Shown piece after piece: positions 1 to 12,863 of a stretch of 64,000 bases of DNA. The translations under genes were made by a program, and so were the position numbers. The notes beneath the pieces were generated by a model. It saw only the letters and a list, made by a program, of their open reading frames with translations, did no database searches and had not been told where the DNA came from. Each line of letters begins with the position of its first letter. The stretch's first letter is position 1. The stretch comes from Chaetomium olivaceum (lineage: Eukaryota > Ascomycota > Sordariomycetes > Sordariales > Chaetomiaceae), in contig JAYWVB010000017.1 in assembly GCA_039881045.1 (NCBI GenBank), positions 558,001 to 622,000 of the forward strand, in the 5' to 3' direction.

Positions 1-3000
1 GAGGGTCAAGGAAGGACCCGGAAACCCGCGTTGACTTATATAAACAACAGGACCAGACGGAAGGGGTATATCGGAGAATGGGGCCACTGGATATGGGTCC
101 ACCCAGATGGGGTCAACAGGAGTAAAAGCAAGACGACGAGGCGTGGATCAAGGACAAACTAAAGGGATCCCCAATGCGCAATAAGATAGATCCCTGTGGT
201 GAACATCGGGTCTGTTTGTTGTGACGGCCGGGCCGGAAACCAGAAACGGCACGGTCAGGTCAATATCAGAGCTGTCAGATGGCCCGAGCTGTGATAGGGC
301 GCCAACGACGAGCTGGTCGCAATGTAGAGAGGGGCCCGGGACAAAGGCCTATGGTCAACAAGCCTGGGGTTGCGGGGCGAAGGGTGTCTTTGTCATTTAG
401 GCGCTTGAACAAGGCCCATCAGCGACCGTCATCTTTGGGAAGGTGAGTGACGTGTCTGTCGACGGTGAGCAGGGGAGGTCGAAGTCGCGATACAAGAAAC
501 AGGACCCAAAGGAGTAATAAACGTCAACGGAGGAGACGAGGGGGGTGGGTTGGGAAAAGTAGAGGGCGGTTATTAGAGCAAATATAGCACACGCCTTGAC
601 TGGGTCTGTCATAAAAAAAGAAGGAAACGAGAGACGCGCAGTGTCTGAGAGCTACAAAATGTAGCCATGATGGGGAGGAGCCGCGGGCACATCATTCCAG
701 CCAAGGACAGGTAGAGTGCCAAAGAGACCGTGGTCGATACCGAGCCAGGGCATGCCGCACTGGCCTTGATCCTGGATCGTCGGATGGATGAGGTGGGGCG
801 CAAAGAAAAGCACTTTCTCGGCTGTGAGCTCTGTGCTTGGACGCCGGACGGTGTGTGCGAAATACTCTCTTTTTTTTCACCCACGCAACCCGGCTCCAGC
901 AAAAAGCCAGGGAGAAGTGTAGTGGGCCGCCGAAAGAGTTGGGCGCGGCATGTACTGTACAGTACAGCCCGTCTCTCCGGTGCGGATGATTACGGTACCG
1001 CAGACGGGCTCATGTCCAGCGGGTGCGGGAGAAACCCATGTTCAAACGCCGTCGATTTGTGTTTGACAACCGTTATCACAGTCGTTAGTTAAAGCTAGGC
1101 ACCTTGACGGGTCAAGTTTCTGCCACACCCCATCCGACCTTCCTCGCAGCATGCACCCCTCTCCGAACAACGTGTGCATGCTGCGAGGTAAATCTGCCCC
1201 TCGCCTCATCTGTGCGACCTTGCATTGGCGAGTCCAACGGTTCCTCCCCCCGCCTGGACCCTCGTGCGAGTGCTGGAACCCCTGGAGCAAGGGGTAACTT
1301 AGAGGTGGGGTGGTGGGGTGGGGGGTGACATGCCAGGGAAGAAGAAGGAAGCTCGCAAGCCACAGAGGTGAGGTGAGGGCGAGGGCAGCGCCGAAGGAAA
1401 AGTCCCGGTTATAAAATGGGAATTTTCCGCCATGCCTGCACCCAGTCTGGAGTCCCGTGTTTTTTTTTGCTCAAGAACATCGAGGGAGCCCTGACGAGCT
1501 TGTTGCAAAGGGGCATGCTTCTCGTAGCGAAGGGGAGCAGGCAACAAGAGTCAGGGGGCCAGTAAGGAGCTTGGGCTTCCGATTGACGAATGATGGGTGG
1601 TGTCAAACAACACCCTGGAGCACACCTCGGTTTGCGCACTGACGCTGATGAAATCCGTCGCAGAGGGGAGTGGGAAACGTGAAAAATCTCAGCCCCGTAA
1701 TCGTGCCGCTGCAAGCGAAGGTCCGGTACTTGGTGGCATTGCTCGCATTGGGGGTGGCCCTCTCTCGGGTCTTGCCTCCCTCTAGTGATTCTTGGTTTCT
1801 GGCTTTGGTGTGATAATAGCTCCCGGCTGTTATAGGGTCGGAGAGCCAGCTGACAGCTTTCTGGTGGGGATGCCGATTCTCGACCGCCGTTTTAATGGCG
1901 TGTGTGCTGCACGAAACGACTTTTCAGCGTGGCCGAGTCAACCCTCACCTCAAGGTCCCATACTTAGAGTGCTCGATATTCTCGCAGCCACGGGTGTCAG
2001 CATGGTCAGCGGTAAGCACGTTAAACTCTCGGGAGCGATCGCCATCGCGGTCAATGAGACGGAGCTGCTGGAAACCCGACAAAGTTGAAAGCTCCGGCAC
2101 GCAGGCCGCGACAGCATCCGGCGGAGACCCCACACCGGATCCAAGCTGAGATTGATCGGACGAGCGCTCTTGGTCCGCTGCTTTCTTCTTGTTCGGTCGA
2201 GATTTGGAATGCCAGAAAATTGAATTGGATCTCCCAAGCCGAGCACTCAGCTCCGATATTGGCAGCCAAGGTTTAAGGCGAGGTCCAAGCACACAAGCGA
2301 CCTGGCGCGATGCATTCATGCAGCCGCGCCACAACTTCCTCAGGAAGCAAGATCCGAATCTGGGATGCCCTTGATGAAACCATTGGCCAGCGGGTGGCTC
2401 GATTGTTCGGCTGCCCTTGCCAGGGAGGAACATGGAGTGTACAAGTACGTACATATGTACATACATACGAAACGAGCCCTCGGCACCACAACTGGACTGG
2501 AGCGCTTCTGGCCGTCACAGCGAGCGATCAACTCAGGCTAATCAATCCCACGACTGCGTGCATCCTGTTCGCGTCCGTTGTGAGGCTCTCCCGTCCGGAA
2601 GCCGAATCACGCACGGGCTCTTGTTCAGGGCCAGCTCAGGGACGTGCGCACTGCGCAGGCGCCTCGATATGTGAAGCCCAGCAGACGGCCAAGAAGACGA
2701 TAACGGTCGGTTCGGTTGTGGTGCCTCTAATTCGGAGCAAAGGCCGGTTCCAAACTTCGGGATGGCCTTGGCCTTCCCGTGAAAAGCAATGACCGCGACT
2801 GTAAGCATGTCGCAGGAAGTTCGCCATTCGCGAAAATGCCCAGCATGGAGTCCGGACTTCCCAAAAGGGCGATGCGATCGGCAGGTCAAGGTGCAAAAAG
2901 AGGATTCCCACGCGGCGAATCCTCCACGACCCTCCAGATGTCGAAACACGGGTGTGGTCTCCACTCATATCATATGGACATACCACTCATACCGGGGCGT

Positions 3001-6000
3001 CAACTCGAACTTGCGGAGCAAGGCCCGGTTCTGCTCAGGACTTTTTGTCAGCATGATAGTCAATCTGACCGCGGCCCCGCCCCTCGTTCGTTGGTTGATA
3101 TCCTAGATGGGGGCGATGGATCCCGTCAAGGCGTTTCGCGCACAGAGGATTGGGAATGCCGGCGCTGCCTGTCAATACCGGGCAGATTATTGAACCACGA
3201 TTCTGGATGGAAGGGCGTCAATATAATGTACTTGATATGGATTTCCCCAAACACGCAACTTTGCAGGCGCGCTGCTATTTTGAGAGCCATTCGTCACCAG
3301 TTCCCTCCCTATTGCCGATGACAGAGCGGTAACCGAGCAGAGGGTTGTCAGATGACCCCCACGGCACACAGTATGGGTCGGCGAGGGCGGCCAGGAAGGG
3401 AAGGGACTCAGAGAAACGGATGAGCCGACATGATGATTTGGCTGGGAGTCGAGTGGGCGTCCAGATAGGTGCCGCCGTGCCGATCAGCCTCCTGCACGAT
3501 GCAGCCCTGACGTGCTGCAGAACAGAGCCGCGATGCACCAGCCCGTGCGTGTTCGTCATGCCCGCGGCCGAGTGCAACATCCCGCTGGCATTTGCTTGAA
3601 ACCTGAACACTCGCCATTGGCCGTTGGCTGCGGTGCCGGGCTTGGGTCGTCACGGTGCCCCGGTCCATGGCCCGCAACCCCCGGTCCCGTATGCCGGCGT
3701 GGGCTTGACAGACAGGCGAGACAGGCAATGACAGCGCGAGTTGGACGACTTCCCGGGGCTGGGGTCCCTAACTAGCGCTGGTTCTGGAGGAGAGCAAGGT
3801 CGGTCATAGGCCGAGATACAACGTCGCAGCGCATACAAGTACTCGGTACACTGGGTAGTGACATACCTGACAGATGCAGCATCGAGCCAGTTGAAGCTCC
3901 CAACATGCGACGTTGATCGTCGCGGTTGCGTGCTTGCTGCGCGACTTGAGTGGAGTAGTTGCAACGGGTGGGAGTAGGAGTGGGCGTGGGCGTGGGGAAA
4001 AACAAGGAGATGAAGCTGCAAATGGAAGCGACACGCACGTTTTGAGAAAATTCGACCCCATCGGGGTCCTGTGGGGCCCCACACAGGCCCCTTCCAGGAC
4101 GAAAGCACCGAGACAAAGCAGCCTGGAGGAACAGGAAAGAAGCTGAAATGAAACAAGGACGTCCTAGGATAAAACTTAAAACTCGGATTGCGAAAGTGGC
4201 ACCAGTATCACAATGGAAGGGAAGGAACGGCCCGTCTTGCGCAAAACCAGGCAGGCACTGGCAGGTAACATGCCTTGGGTTTCGAGGGAACCTGCCTCCG
4301 CATAAATCATCCAGTATTTACAAAACAACCCACAACCCCGCGCTTCCAGGTTTAGCCCTAAGTAACCCTTGGCCGAGCAGTAAATCGGTTTCAACGGGTT
4401 ACCCACCTACACAAACGGTTTCCCTTCCTCCCACCTCACCTCCTCTCCAGTCGTCTCCAACTCATTACCTTGACCCCATACGAATACCCTCTCTATCCAT
4501 GTCACCGCCATTCTCAAGTGTTTTCCGTCGGCCCACCCGTACCCAAACTGAATCCTCACGCAGGGCCCTCTTTCAAGCTAGCCGTTGTTCAGAAACACCG
4601 AGAGAGTCCGAGTCGTCTGTTTCCTCCGACAAAAAATAACCGGGCATTGCCAGGATCGTACCCCCACTGACTCCACATGTCAACGGCTGGGTTTGGGGCC
4701 ATGAAAAACAAACGGCCATCCTTATCCCATTCACACCATCAGTACACCTCGAACATGTCGCCCCCAATGACAACAACTATGGTTGCCTCTGTCGTCGGCC
4801 GAGCCTCCGGGATGCAGTTCTTTCACTACTAACGTCAGACAGATGTATATATCGTAACCACGCTGTGTGGCTGTTTCCCGGCTGCTGAAGCCTCCGAAGC
4901 AATCGATAATCCCTGAAGCATGTTCTGATGTCTGTGCCCACCGGTGGTATCCCCGACGATTCCCGGGCAGCCGCCACGCGTGCCACGCAATATATTTCGG
5001 CACTCGACTAGCTCAAAGCAGTTCGACCACCGGAAGCATGACCGAAAGCTGAAGATCTATTAAAGTTAACATGCTTTGGGTCTCATCGCTTCGGCGCAAC
5101 CAACACAAACCGGGCTCTCAAGTCTCAGACTTCCGAATCCAGACGTCCAATGTCCCGGCCATCCCATTCCACCGTGATGCTCTGACCCCGAACCGAACCC
5201 TTTAGGTAACGACGAAAGCTCGAACTTGCTTAGTATCCGACCGTTGTTCCCTCCCACGCAAGGGTCAGGCCTCCAATCACACGTTGCGGGGGGCTGCCTT
5301 TTCGTCCCATCGGCGATCCGGCAGCGGACCCCTGTCCTGATCCCTGCCCCGGCCGAGGGCCGAGAGACATCGCCAAGAGACAAGCTTCTTTCGCGCCCGT
5401 CATCACCGTTCCATCCAGTCAGAGGAACCTGAAGCGTCATCTCTCAACGTGACAAGCCCACCGTGCCCACCCAGTCCCGCCGCTAGCCCGGGGGGCCAAC
5501 GGGCTTGGGTGACGGATTCGGGAAGCGGAGGATGACGGCGATGCCCTAGGCGCAAAAACCTTGAAGTTAATTCTTGCCCCCCACCCAGACCAACGACATG
5601 AACCGCAAGGGTGCGATCTTCCGCTACTGTTTCGTCTCAGGGATGAGACCTCTCCACCATCACGGTCTCGTGATCCTTGATAATGCTGCTGACGGAGCAA
5701 TCACTGATCATGCCTGAGCGGAAATTCGAATGCGAAGTTGAGTGCGAGGAGTACGCGCATGAAAGAGTGTATGAGGATGCGACACACCTGACCATTGAAC
5801 TCATTGGTGGTTGCCAGCGCCATGTGGTGAGGAGTATGTTGGTAGTTGGGGCCGACAGGCCATGTTTGCATACACTCCGGTCTTTCTGAGCAGCTTATGG
5901 GATGCAGAGGGTGAAGGGGTATGATATCCCACGTCGTCTCGACTTATACTCCGGGGTCGTGAGAATTTCACTGCTGGCCGAACATTACCGTGTAAGCTTC

Positions 6001-7665
6001 AGTCCTCACAATCACATGTCATCAAGCGTGTCAAAATGAGTTTTACATCAGTTGTTGGACCTTGTGAAGGTTTTTCACTCCCAGCCTGATTCAAAAGGCA
6101 GAAAGAAAAAAAGAGAAAAAAATAGATCCAACCCTTGCCTATGTGAAAAATGAGAAAATAACAAGACTTTACCTCAGTCGAACATGTCTTGACTTGTTCC
6201 AGCTCCCCAAGGTTCGTAATAGCAGGAAGAAGTAAAACCAATGTGACTTCGGAGGAGAGTTCAGAGCTCAACCCCGGCAAGTTTTGGGTCTGAAATTCAT
6301 GTCATGAATGTGTTTTTTGCACATCGGTAAAGCGAATGCGACGGCGTAGACATTGAGTTTCTAAGGAGACCATAAGTTAGGCAGTTATGATGGGGAGGTG
6401 CCTATCTTAGGTAGGCAGTTTTTAGAGGCATGGCAAGTGCAGCTGAACTTGACCGTCATGCCTACTTCTCTACTAGGGATATCTGGCCAAGCACGTGCGA
6501 TAAAATGCGGCAGAGGTTACAAAGCTATACTGAGCAGGGGAGTTCTATAGTCCGTCTTCCCCATGCATGGATATTACGAGGGAGCCCCCTCCTCTACAAC
6601 ACTAAATACTGTCAGCAACCTACCTACGTATAAACGTCCATGGTTCTTCAACAACCTAGTAAGTGTCTGAGTAGTCCTGTCATCTATTGGGAGTCTCCAG
6701 TCGCAGTTCAAATTCATTGATTAATTCAGCGATGTATGAATATATATTCTAATGGAGTTGCGGGTTGTACGGTTATCTCTTCGACGCAATCATAGCATCA
6801 CGTCGGATGGTACCAGTCACATTTTTAAAGCCTGGGCTTCCACAACAGTGAAATTACAGGTTAAGTCGGGGAAGCGCTGTTCTGACCGCCGAATTTGGCT
6901 GGCGCCTGTCGCCATTTGATTGCCAGACCATAGTAAGGACGGATACCATTTGCTTCGTTAGCCACGTTACGGCGAAAGTCTTTCGGCTGCTTGGGGCCCA
7001 GGATTCTCCTGCCTGGAATCCAGCGACTGATGTGCCACATCATTTCCTATCTTAAGAATACTGTATGGCTTCGACCTCAGAAATCTCGGGGCCGCGAAAC
7101 TGGCGAAACACACCGAACTGGAAGTAGGATCCTTTTAACTTCGCCTACAATCTGCGAAAGTAAAAGAAGAAGCAAGGCCGCCTTATATGGTCGATGGCCT
7201 CAGCCAAGCATTTCATGACGGCTGTCGGTGGAGATCGTCTCGATATCACTCCTTAGAGTAGCGAAAAGCCCGTGTAAGGAGAAGAACTTTGAAGAGAAGG
7301 ACTTGCTGAGAAAAGAGCAGCTCGAGGCTCTGACACAGGGCAAGGTAATGCCTTGGCTAGAAGAACAGGATATCCGCGTCCAATAGGTACCTTAGGTAGT
7401 TATCACGTATTATGGATAGAGTTGACCCGCGAGAGCCAGCAAGATGGATAGAAACAAAACCCAGTGTGGTGTGGTTGGGAAGGCTTTGGCTTTTCTTCGC
7501 CTCTGCGGTTGGGCAGTACTACAGGATCGGGTTTGCGAGTCCGATTGGTGCAATCTCAGCCAGGCGGCTTCGACGGCAGATTCTCAGCTGCAGTGTGTTG
7601 CTTCAAGACTAACCCCACCCCCATCTGCGTTCAGGGATTTTCTTGATCAACTCAGTATTCTCAGT
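1..7665. other. gene-poor left flank
   Basis: I see no supportable gene in these 7.6 kb. Open frames are short, overlap on both strands and show no recognisable domain or spliced continuation. Base composition changes along the stretch: up to about 5.8 kb it is mixed, while about 5.9-7.4 kb is visibly richer in A/T with many TTAGG/CCTA-like and TATA-like words. A 16-nt perfect palindrome (TGTACTGT and its complement) lies at 951-966, and a hairpin at 1142-1188 is listed separately. A CT-rich tract is present near 4420-4460. An unrecognised non-coding RNA or a decayed element cannot be excluded. Confidence 0.6.
1142..1188. repeat. perfect 15-bp inverted repeat (hairpin)
   Basis: The arm CCTCGCAGCATGCAC at 1142-1156 is perfectly complementary to 1174-1188, leaving a 17-nt loop. 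It lies in sequence with no supported gene and is followed by no T-run. The function is unknown; it could be a structured RNA element, a remnant of a foldback element, or chance. Confidence 0.7.
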
Positions 7666-10352
7666 ATGGCTTCTTGGCACAAGCAAGACTGCGCAACACC
7701 CGACATCGTGGTGGACGAGCCCATCGGGCTACCGTCATGCATGAGCTGCAATAGTGCTCCCGATCTCGACGAGATTATCCGCCAGCAATCACAGAAGAGT
7801 TCCTTCCCCGCACCCCCTCCAGATGAACCTCCAGGCCAACTCAACCTCTGGTGGCCGCGATCGGTGCCGTATTTCAATCAGGCCAGCACCCATCCCAAGT
7901 CTCAGCTCGACTTTCCGCCGTCCACGGCTCCAACTCCCAGGCCACTGTTTGAACCATCTCGTACCTACCCGGCCCAGCTTAAACCCAATGAAATCCGCCT
8001 TGCATGTTTCCAAACCGCGGGAGCCCCGCCATCCACAGACGCACCGGTCCACCTCACCCTGGAGACATATTCGCTCTCAAACTGCCCGCCCTACGAAACC
8101 GTCTCGTACTGCTGGTCAGGCGAGGACGGAAATGATGCCCGCACCCGGCCCGTCTATATCGGGCCCTACTGGGATGTTATGCTACACACCCAGAATTGCT
8201 GGGATCTGTTGCAGTTTGTGAGACCGGTCAGGGGGGTGAGGCTGGTTTGGGTCGATGCTGTTTGTATCAATCAGGGGTGGTACGTTCTTTTCTTTTATCT
8301 GCTGTGGTCGTGTCATTTGCTTTTGTTGAGGAGGGCACGAGGACACAATGGTGCCCTGAAGAGGGTTTGAAGACTTTTGTTGTTGTTGCTTCTTCCTTAT
8401 TTCTCTGGCACCCTAACAGCTTTGACCGACACTGATTTTTGCCTCCAGTGATGAGGAGAGAGCTGCACAGGTCGCCCAGATGGGAAGAATCTACACCCTC
8501 TGCACGCAAGTTCTTGTCTACCTCGGTCCCGATATTGCGCCGCTGCTGCCAGTGGGGCAGTATCCCCGCCGCGCTAGACTGCAAGACCTGGGAGCAGGCA
8601 AATGGAGCGGCGCCACGGATGTTCCCAGAAGTAAAGGAGTTGTTGCAGAGGCGATACTTCGGTCGGCTCTGGGTGGTCCAGGAACTCATCCTCTCCCCTC
8701 GTGTGGTGATACGCATCAGGGATGTGGACTTTCACTCGGACGGCGCGACCAGTGGAAGTCTTTGGAATGCAGAGCCGCGCGAGCTTGCTCACTGGGTGCA
8801 ATACACCTCCAGAGGGGCTCCGCTGGAGTTTGACCTCTACCAGGTGATGCGTCTGACCTACTCAGCCACCTGCGCAGACCCGCGAGACCGGATCTTCGGG
8901 GTCATGGGCATCATGTCTGGAGACTCTCCGCACTTAGCGCCCGATTACTCGCTTTCTGTGCAGCAGGCTTTTATCGGCGTCTTCGCCTATCTGGTAGCGG
9001 TCAGAGGCATGGGGCGCCTACTCACGCTTAGCCGTGGAATCTTTGGGCCCGCCTCAGTGCCATCGTGGGTTCCGGACTGGACATCGTGGGAGAGATGGCA
9101 ATCAGTCTTCCATCGCTGGCCGGATCCGGATATTTACAGGGAGGGTACTTTTCGGAAGGTCTATCGGGAGGCAAGGGAATCTGTCCCAACCCACGATGAA
9201 CTCATTACGTTCGCTTTCTTCAAGGTTCCACTGCGTTACCGCTGGGCGAGTCCCCTGCGCCGGGAGACATCCTTTAGCGTGAATTCCACAACTGGCAGCC
9301 TTCGAGCTGGAATGGTCCGCCTGGTGGCCTTGGACCACGTCCCGAGACTACTGCAACAACCGAAGAGCGTTGATCTGATGCTCTTCGAGGTTCCATGCGG
9401 GGAGCATCACGTCTATCTTGTTTCTAAGCATCAAATTGATACTGCCGTGGCTCCCGGAAAGGATGCACTGTACCTCTTCGCCCTCGACGACAGGCTTCGA
9501 ACCCCTGGATTCTTTATTCTCCGAAAGATTACGGGCTGCCGTGATGCGGTCCGAGTGGTTGCCACCTGCGAAATAGCCTTCTTCCGATTACAAACTCGGC
9601 CTCCTGTTCAGGGAGTCGGTAGCTTCTACGGCAGTCTAAATGCAAATTCCAACTATGAATAAAGCCTGACGATCCCCTTCTCAGTGAACCGACCATGGCG
9701 GCACTACCCGTTGGATAATGTGGGCGAGAAGATGGACGACCCATTGCCGGTTGCAGGCGAGAAATGGGCAGTAATTGGAGATCTGTATTGGACTGTGAGC
9801 GAGGTCATCGAATGGGTTCAGTCTTGGCTAGGCTCTACACTCGATCCATGCGAGCAGCTCCTGTTTCTCCCGCGATTCCACGCCAGGCGCAGAGATTTTC
9901 TGGCCGTGTACAAAGCTGCAGTTATGGATGATCCAAGTACGGCTGTCTCCAACGCGTACCGCCAATACGCGACGAACGTGTTGGGTGCGGAGTACCGGGA
10001 AGGCGAATACATCCTCACGACTCCGTCTGATGCCTTCTACACCTTCCACGAAGATCATCGCGATGCGTTGCAGAGATCAAAGTTCGAGTGGAGTCGGATG
10101 GAGGATAATCCAGCCACTGTACAGGTCAAGTTCGGTCCGGAGTACATGGGTGATACAATAACAAGCTTCAGCAGGGGATGCCGTCACATCCTTTCGGTAA
10201 CTGCTCGCAAGACTGGGGAGGCTGTTCACGAACTGTTCTCCCGTGGCCCAACCGAAGCCGACAGCCTGGTGAAGGTTCCGAATGGAGAGATGGCGGAGAG
10301 ACTGATGGAGTGCGGGTGCGATGGCTCACTCGAGGTTGTCGACATTCCTTGA
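7666..10352 (+). CDS. HET-domain (heterokaryon incompatibility) protein
   Basis: Fungal HET-domain protein; this family acts in self/non-self recognition and triggers cell death after incompatible fusion. Exon 1 (7666-8279) has a Pro-rich N-terminus, then the HET block: YETVSYCW, then VWVDAVCINQ at the exon end. Exon 2 starts at 8449 with DEERAAQVAQMGRIY and VYLGPD, and continues with RRYFGRLWVVQEL, DPRDRIFGVMG and VPSWVPDW. Introns 8280-8448 (GTACGT donor) and 9619-9684 (GTAGCT, CCTGAC branch, CTCAG) are in phase. The frame changes near 8590. A 46-nt intron (8552-8597, GTGGGG...GCAG) restores it and gives 801 aa. Alternatively an extra base causes a frameshift, which would keep the HET-like RRARLQDL segment. 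The ATG at 7666 is chosen because upstream sequence in this frame looks non-coding. Family call is firm; the exact model and intactness are not. Confidence 0.85.
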
Positions 10353-12863
10353 CTGTCTGATACGGCGTCCTGAACACGAGTTAGATTAGCTATTAGATCT
10401 GCAAGCGCGGCATTGATCTCTCATGACAGCGATGCCCGGACAAGTACACTTAATATCTCAGAAAAGCCCCGTCCGTACTCCACCATCTTAACTAATCGAC
10501 GCTTCCCTCCGCAGAATTGCGCCCAGTTAGTTAGACCACCCTCATACACCCTCTTAGAAACGCCCAACGGGTTACGGTTTACGCTCCTCCGCCCGCCAGT
10601 AACAAACGCCTTGACACCCGAGGGTCCTTACACACCAGCAGCAGCCTGGACAGGCATTCGGTAACAAAGACGAAACGGAGAAGAAACCTCTGCACTACTC
10701 TCCTTGGAAGGAGGGATTTTACTTTATCTACAACTGGCAAGTAGGCACAGCTAGTTGGTTGCTGTGTGATTCCGTGCCGGTCTCGTTTATTCGGTGTCTT
10801 CCTCGGCCCTACCTCATTTGGGCGCATAATTGGAGGGAAGGGGTGAGTTTCTGCAGAGAAGCGGTGCACGATGTTGTTTTCTTGAAGACATAAAAGAGCT
10901 AAGACGCGTACATTTTACCGCCGTACAGCTTTGGAGTGTGGAGCTCAACGAAGAGGAGTTGGTTTGTCAACGGGCTAGACAACCCAGCGGTCCTGACGGG
11001 CTTGCTTCACTACAAATGTTGCTTTCGTACGAAGACGCACCGGAGAGGGTACACCCGTTAACACATGTTTCCCTTGTCTCCTGTTAGTCTTCTTCTATTT
11101 AGCGAGAGAACTAGCAACTACCGGCGATGGAGGTAGCCCCAAGCCCTGTAGGAGAGAGCCTGGGAAGGAGCTGGGCTCAATGGAACATTCGGAGTCTGTT
11201 ATGTCATACAGTTGGAACCACTTCTATGGATCATGACTGATTTTGTTTGGTCTTTGAAAACATAGGGTCCTGAGAGGACAATTTGGTGGCTTTTAGTTTG
11301 CTGCCTGGATCCTGACCTACGTCCCGAACCTCTTGAGCAACCAGGCCGTAATAGCCTCCGAATGTTTCAGGACCCTGCCAGCATGCATTGCACCACGTGC
11401 AATCGTCGATTCAGTACCTAGCATATTGACTGTACCTACCAGGTGGAGGTAGTTGAGCAGCAAGGCGACATATTACCGGCATCTAGTAACAGCAAAACAA
11501 CCGCAATAAGACCTGAGATTAGGTATCCTACCTACGGTATCAACTACTTCAACAGAAACTTGACCCTCATTTTAGACTTTGATATCATGTGACCAGGGGG
11601 ACGTATTCAAGATATTTTCAGCGATGATAGACCATTCCAAGTTCAAGTTGGCGTCCAAGTGCGGCAATAAAACATCAAAACACAAGTGACGTTCCGTTTG
11701 TGTTGTGCTGTAGCAGCAATACCGAGCGTGCATTAGCGCTCCCACTCGGCATGGTTAAAAGTGTTGGATACGAGACGCCGAGAAACGGGCTGTTCGAAAC
11801 GAGAGCAAGCGTGTCGGGCCAGGGCCGGAATGGGTGAGACACAGGCACAACGTGCCTTTTGAAATTTTCAGCTCTACGGGCATCGTGCCCCGCCATTTGG
11901 ACCCCCGCGCAGCCCTTCCCAGGCAGTCTCTCGCGTGGCTTTCTGGCCCCGATTGGAGGGCGTTGTTTGAGTCTGGACGCGAGAGACACCAAACGGCATC
12001 ACACTTGTTGATCGCCGCGGCTTCGGTGGAGCATCTGGACAACGCAGCTGTCGAGCGGATCAGTCGACAGCCAAACATCATGTCTCGCTTTCCCGGCCCG
12101 GCGATGCAGGCCTGGGACGGACGGGATGGCGTGGCAAGGCGACTCAAGGTTTCCCCTCAAGAAGGCGATTGGGGTGATGGGGAGGCGGGACTTAAGCCTG
12201 GCATTGCCCACCCCCTTTTCATGCGTGTTCTCCCTCTCGGGTTTTGCGATCGAGATTGTCTTGAATGGTTGCTGCGTCTTTGAGAGCGGGGGTGGCCATT
12301 CAGTGCCAATCGGGCTCCAAGGTTCCATGCCGTCGCGCATGATCAATTCAACGTTGTATTCCAATCAGCAGGCTCAACGCTGACGGCGCAATTGGCCATC
12401 GACACCAGCCGCGGGCGCGTGTAACGAACCGACTCAAATACTCCCTTTCCCACAGCATCGCCCTCCTGATCTCGAGAGTTGGTTGAAGAGGAAGAGGAAG
12501 AGGGAGAGAATTGGCCGAGCCGGGTTCACGGTCAGAATCCAAGAAACAAAGACCAAAGAGAAGCAAGCAGTGGGGTTCACTAAACTGTTGTTGGCCCAGG
12601 TCTCAAAAAAGCAGACTTGGCCCGCTGAGCTCGCCTGATGGATTGCTTTGCAACTTTTGTTCATCGCATCCCACCCATCAGCAACTCGAACTCGACGAAA
12701 AACTTGTTATCGAAGCGGGGCACGGCGAAACCATCCAGATACCGATCGGAGGATGATGGACGGCTGAGTTCTGCTCTCCGGCTTGACAATAACCTGCGGC
12801 CGACCGCATTGTGGCGTCTCCCGGAATCCGCGGGGGGAACTCTCGAAAGTTGCTACAGGCGTC
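10353..12863. other. intergenic region
   Basis: No supportable gene. Open frames near 10830 and 11834 lack recognisable domains and lie in noisy composition. The last few hundred bases are probably the 5' leader and promoter of the F-box gene. Confidence 0.55.

Noticed and set aside
2444..2470. TACGTACATATGTACATACATA repeat as a functional site
   Set aside because: Looks like a simple microsatellite; similar short runs occur near 30500 and 25746 without context.
2310..3321. Overlapping frames of 160-180 codons
   Set aside because: Several frames on both strands are equally open here, with no recognisable motifs or intron signals.
8552..8597. 46-nt stretch as a certain intron
   Set aside because: Very short, weak branch site, and its removal deletes a HET-like segment; left as one of two explanations.
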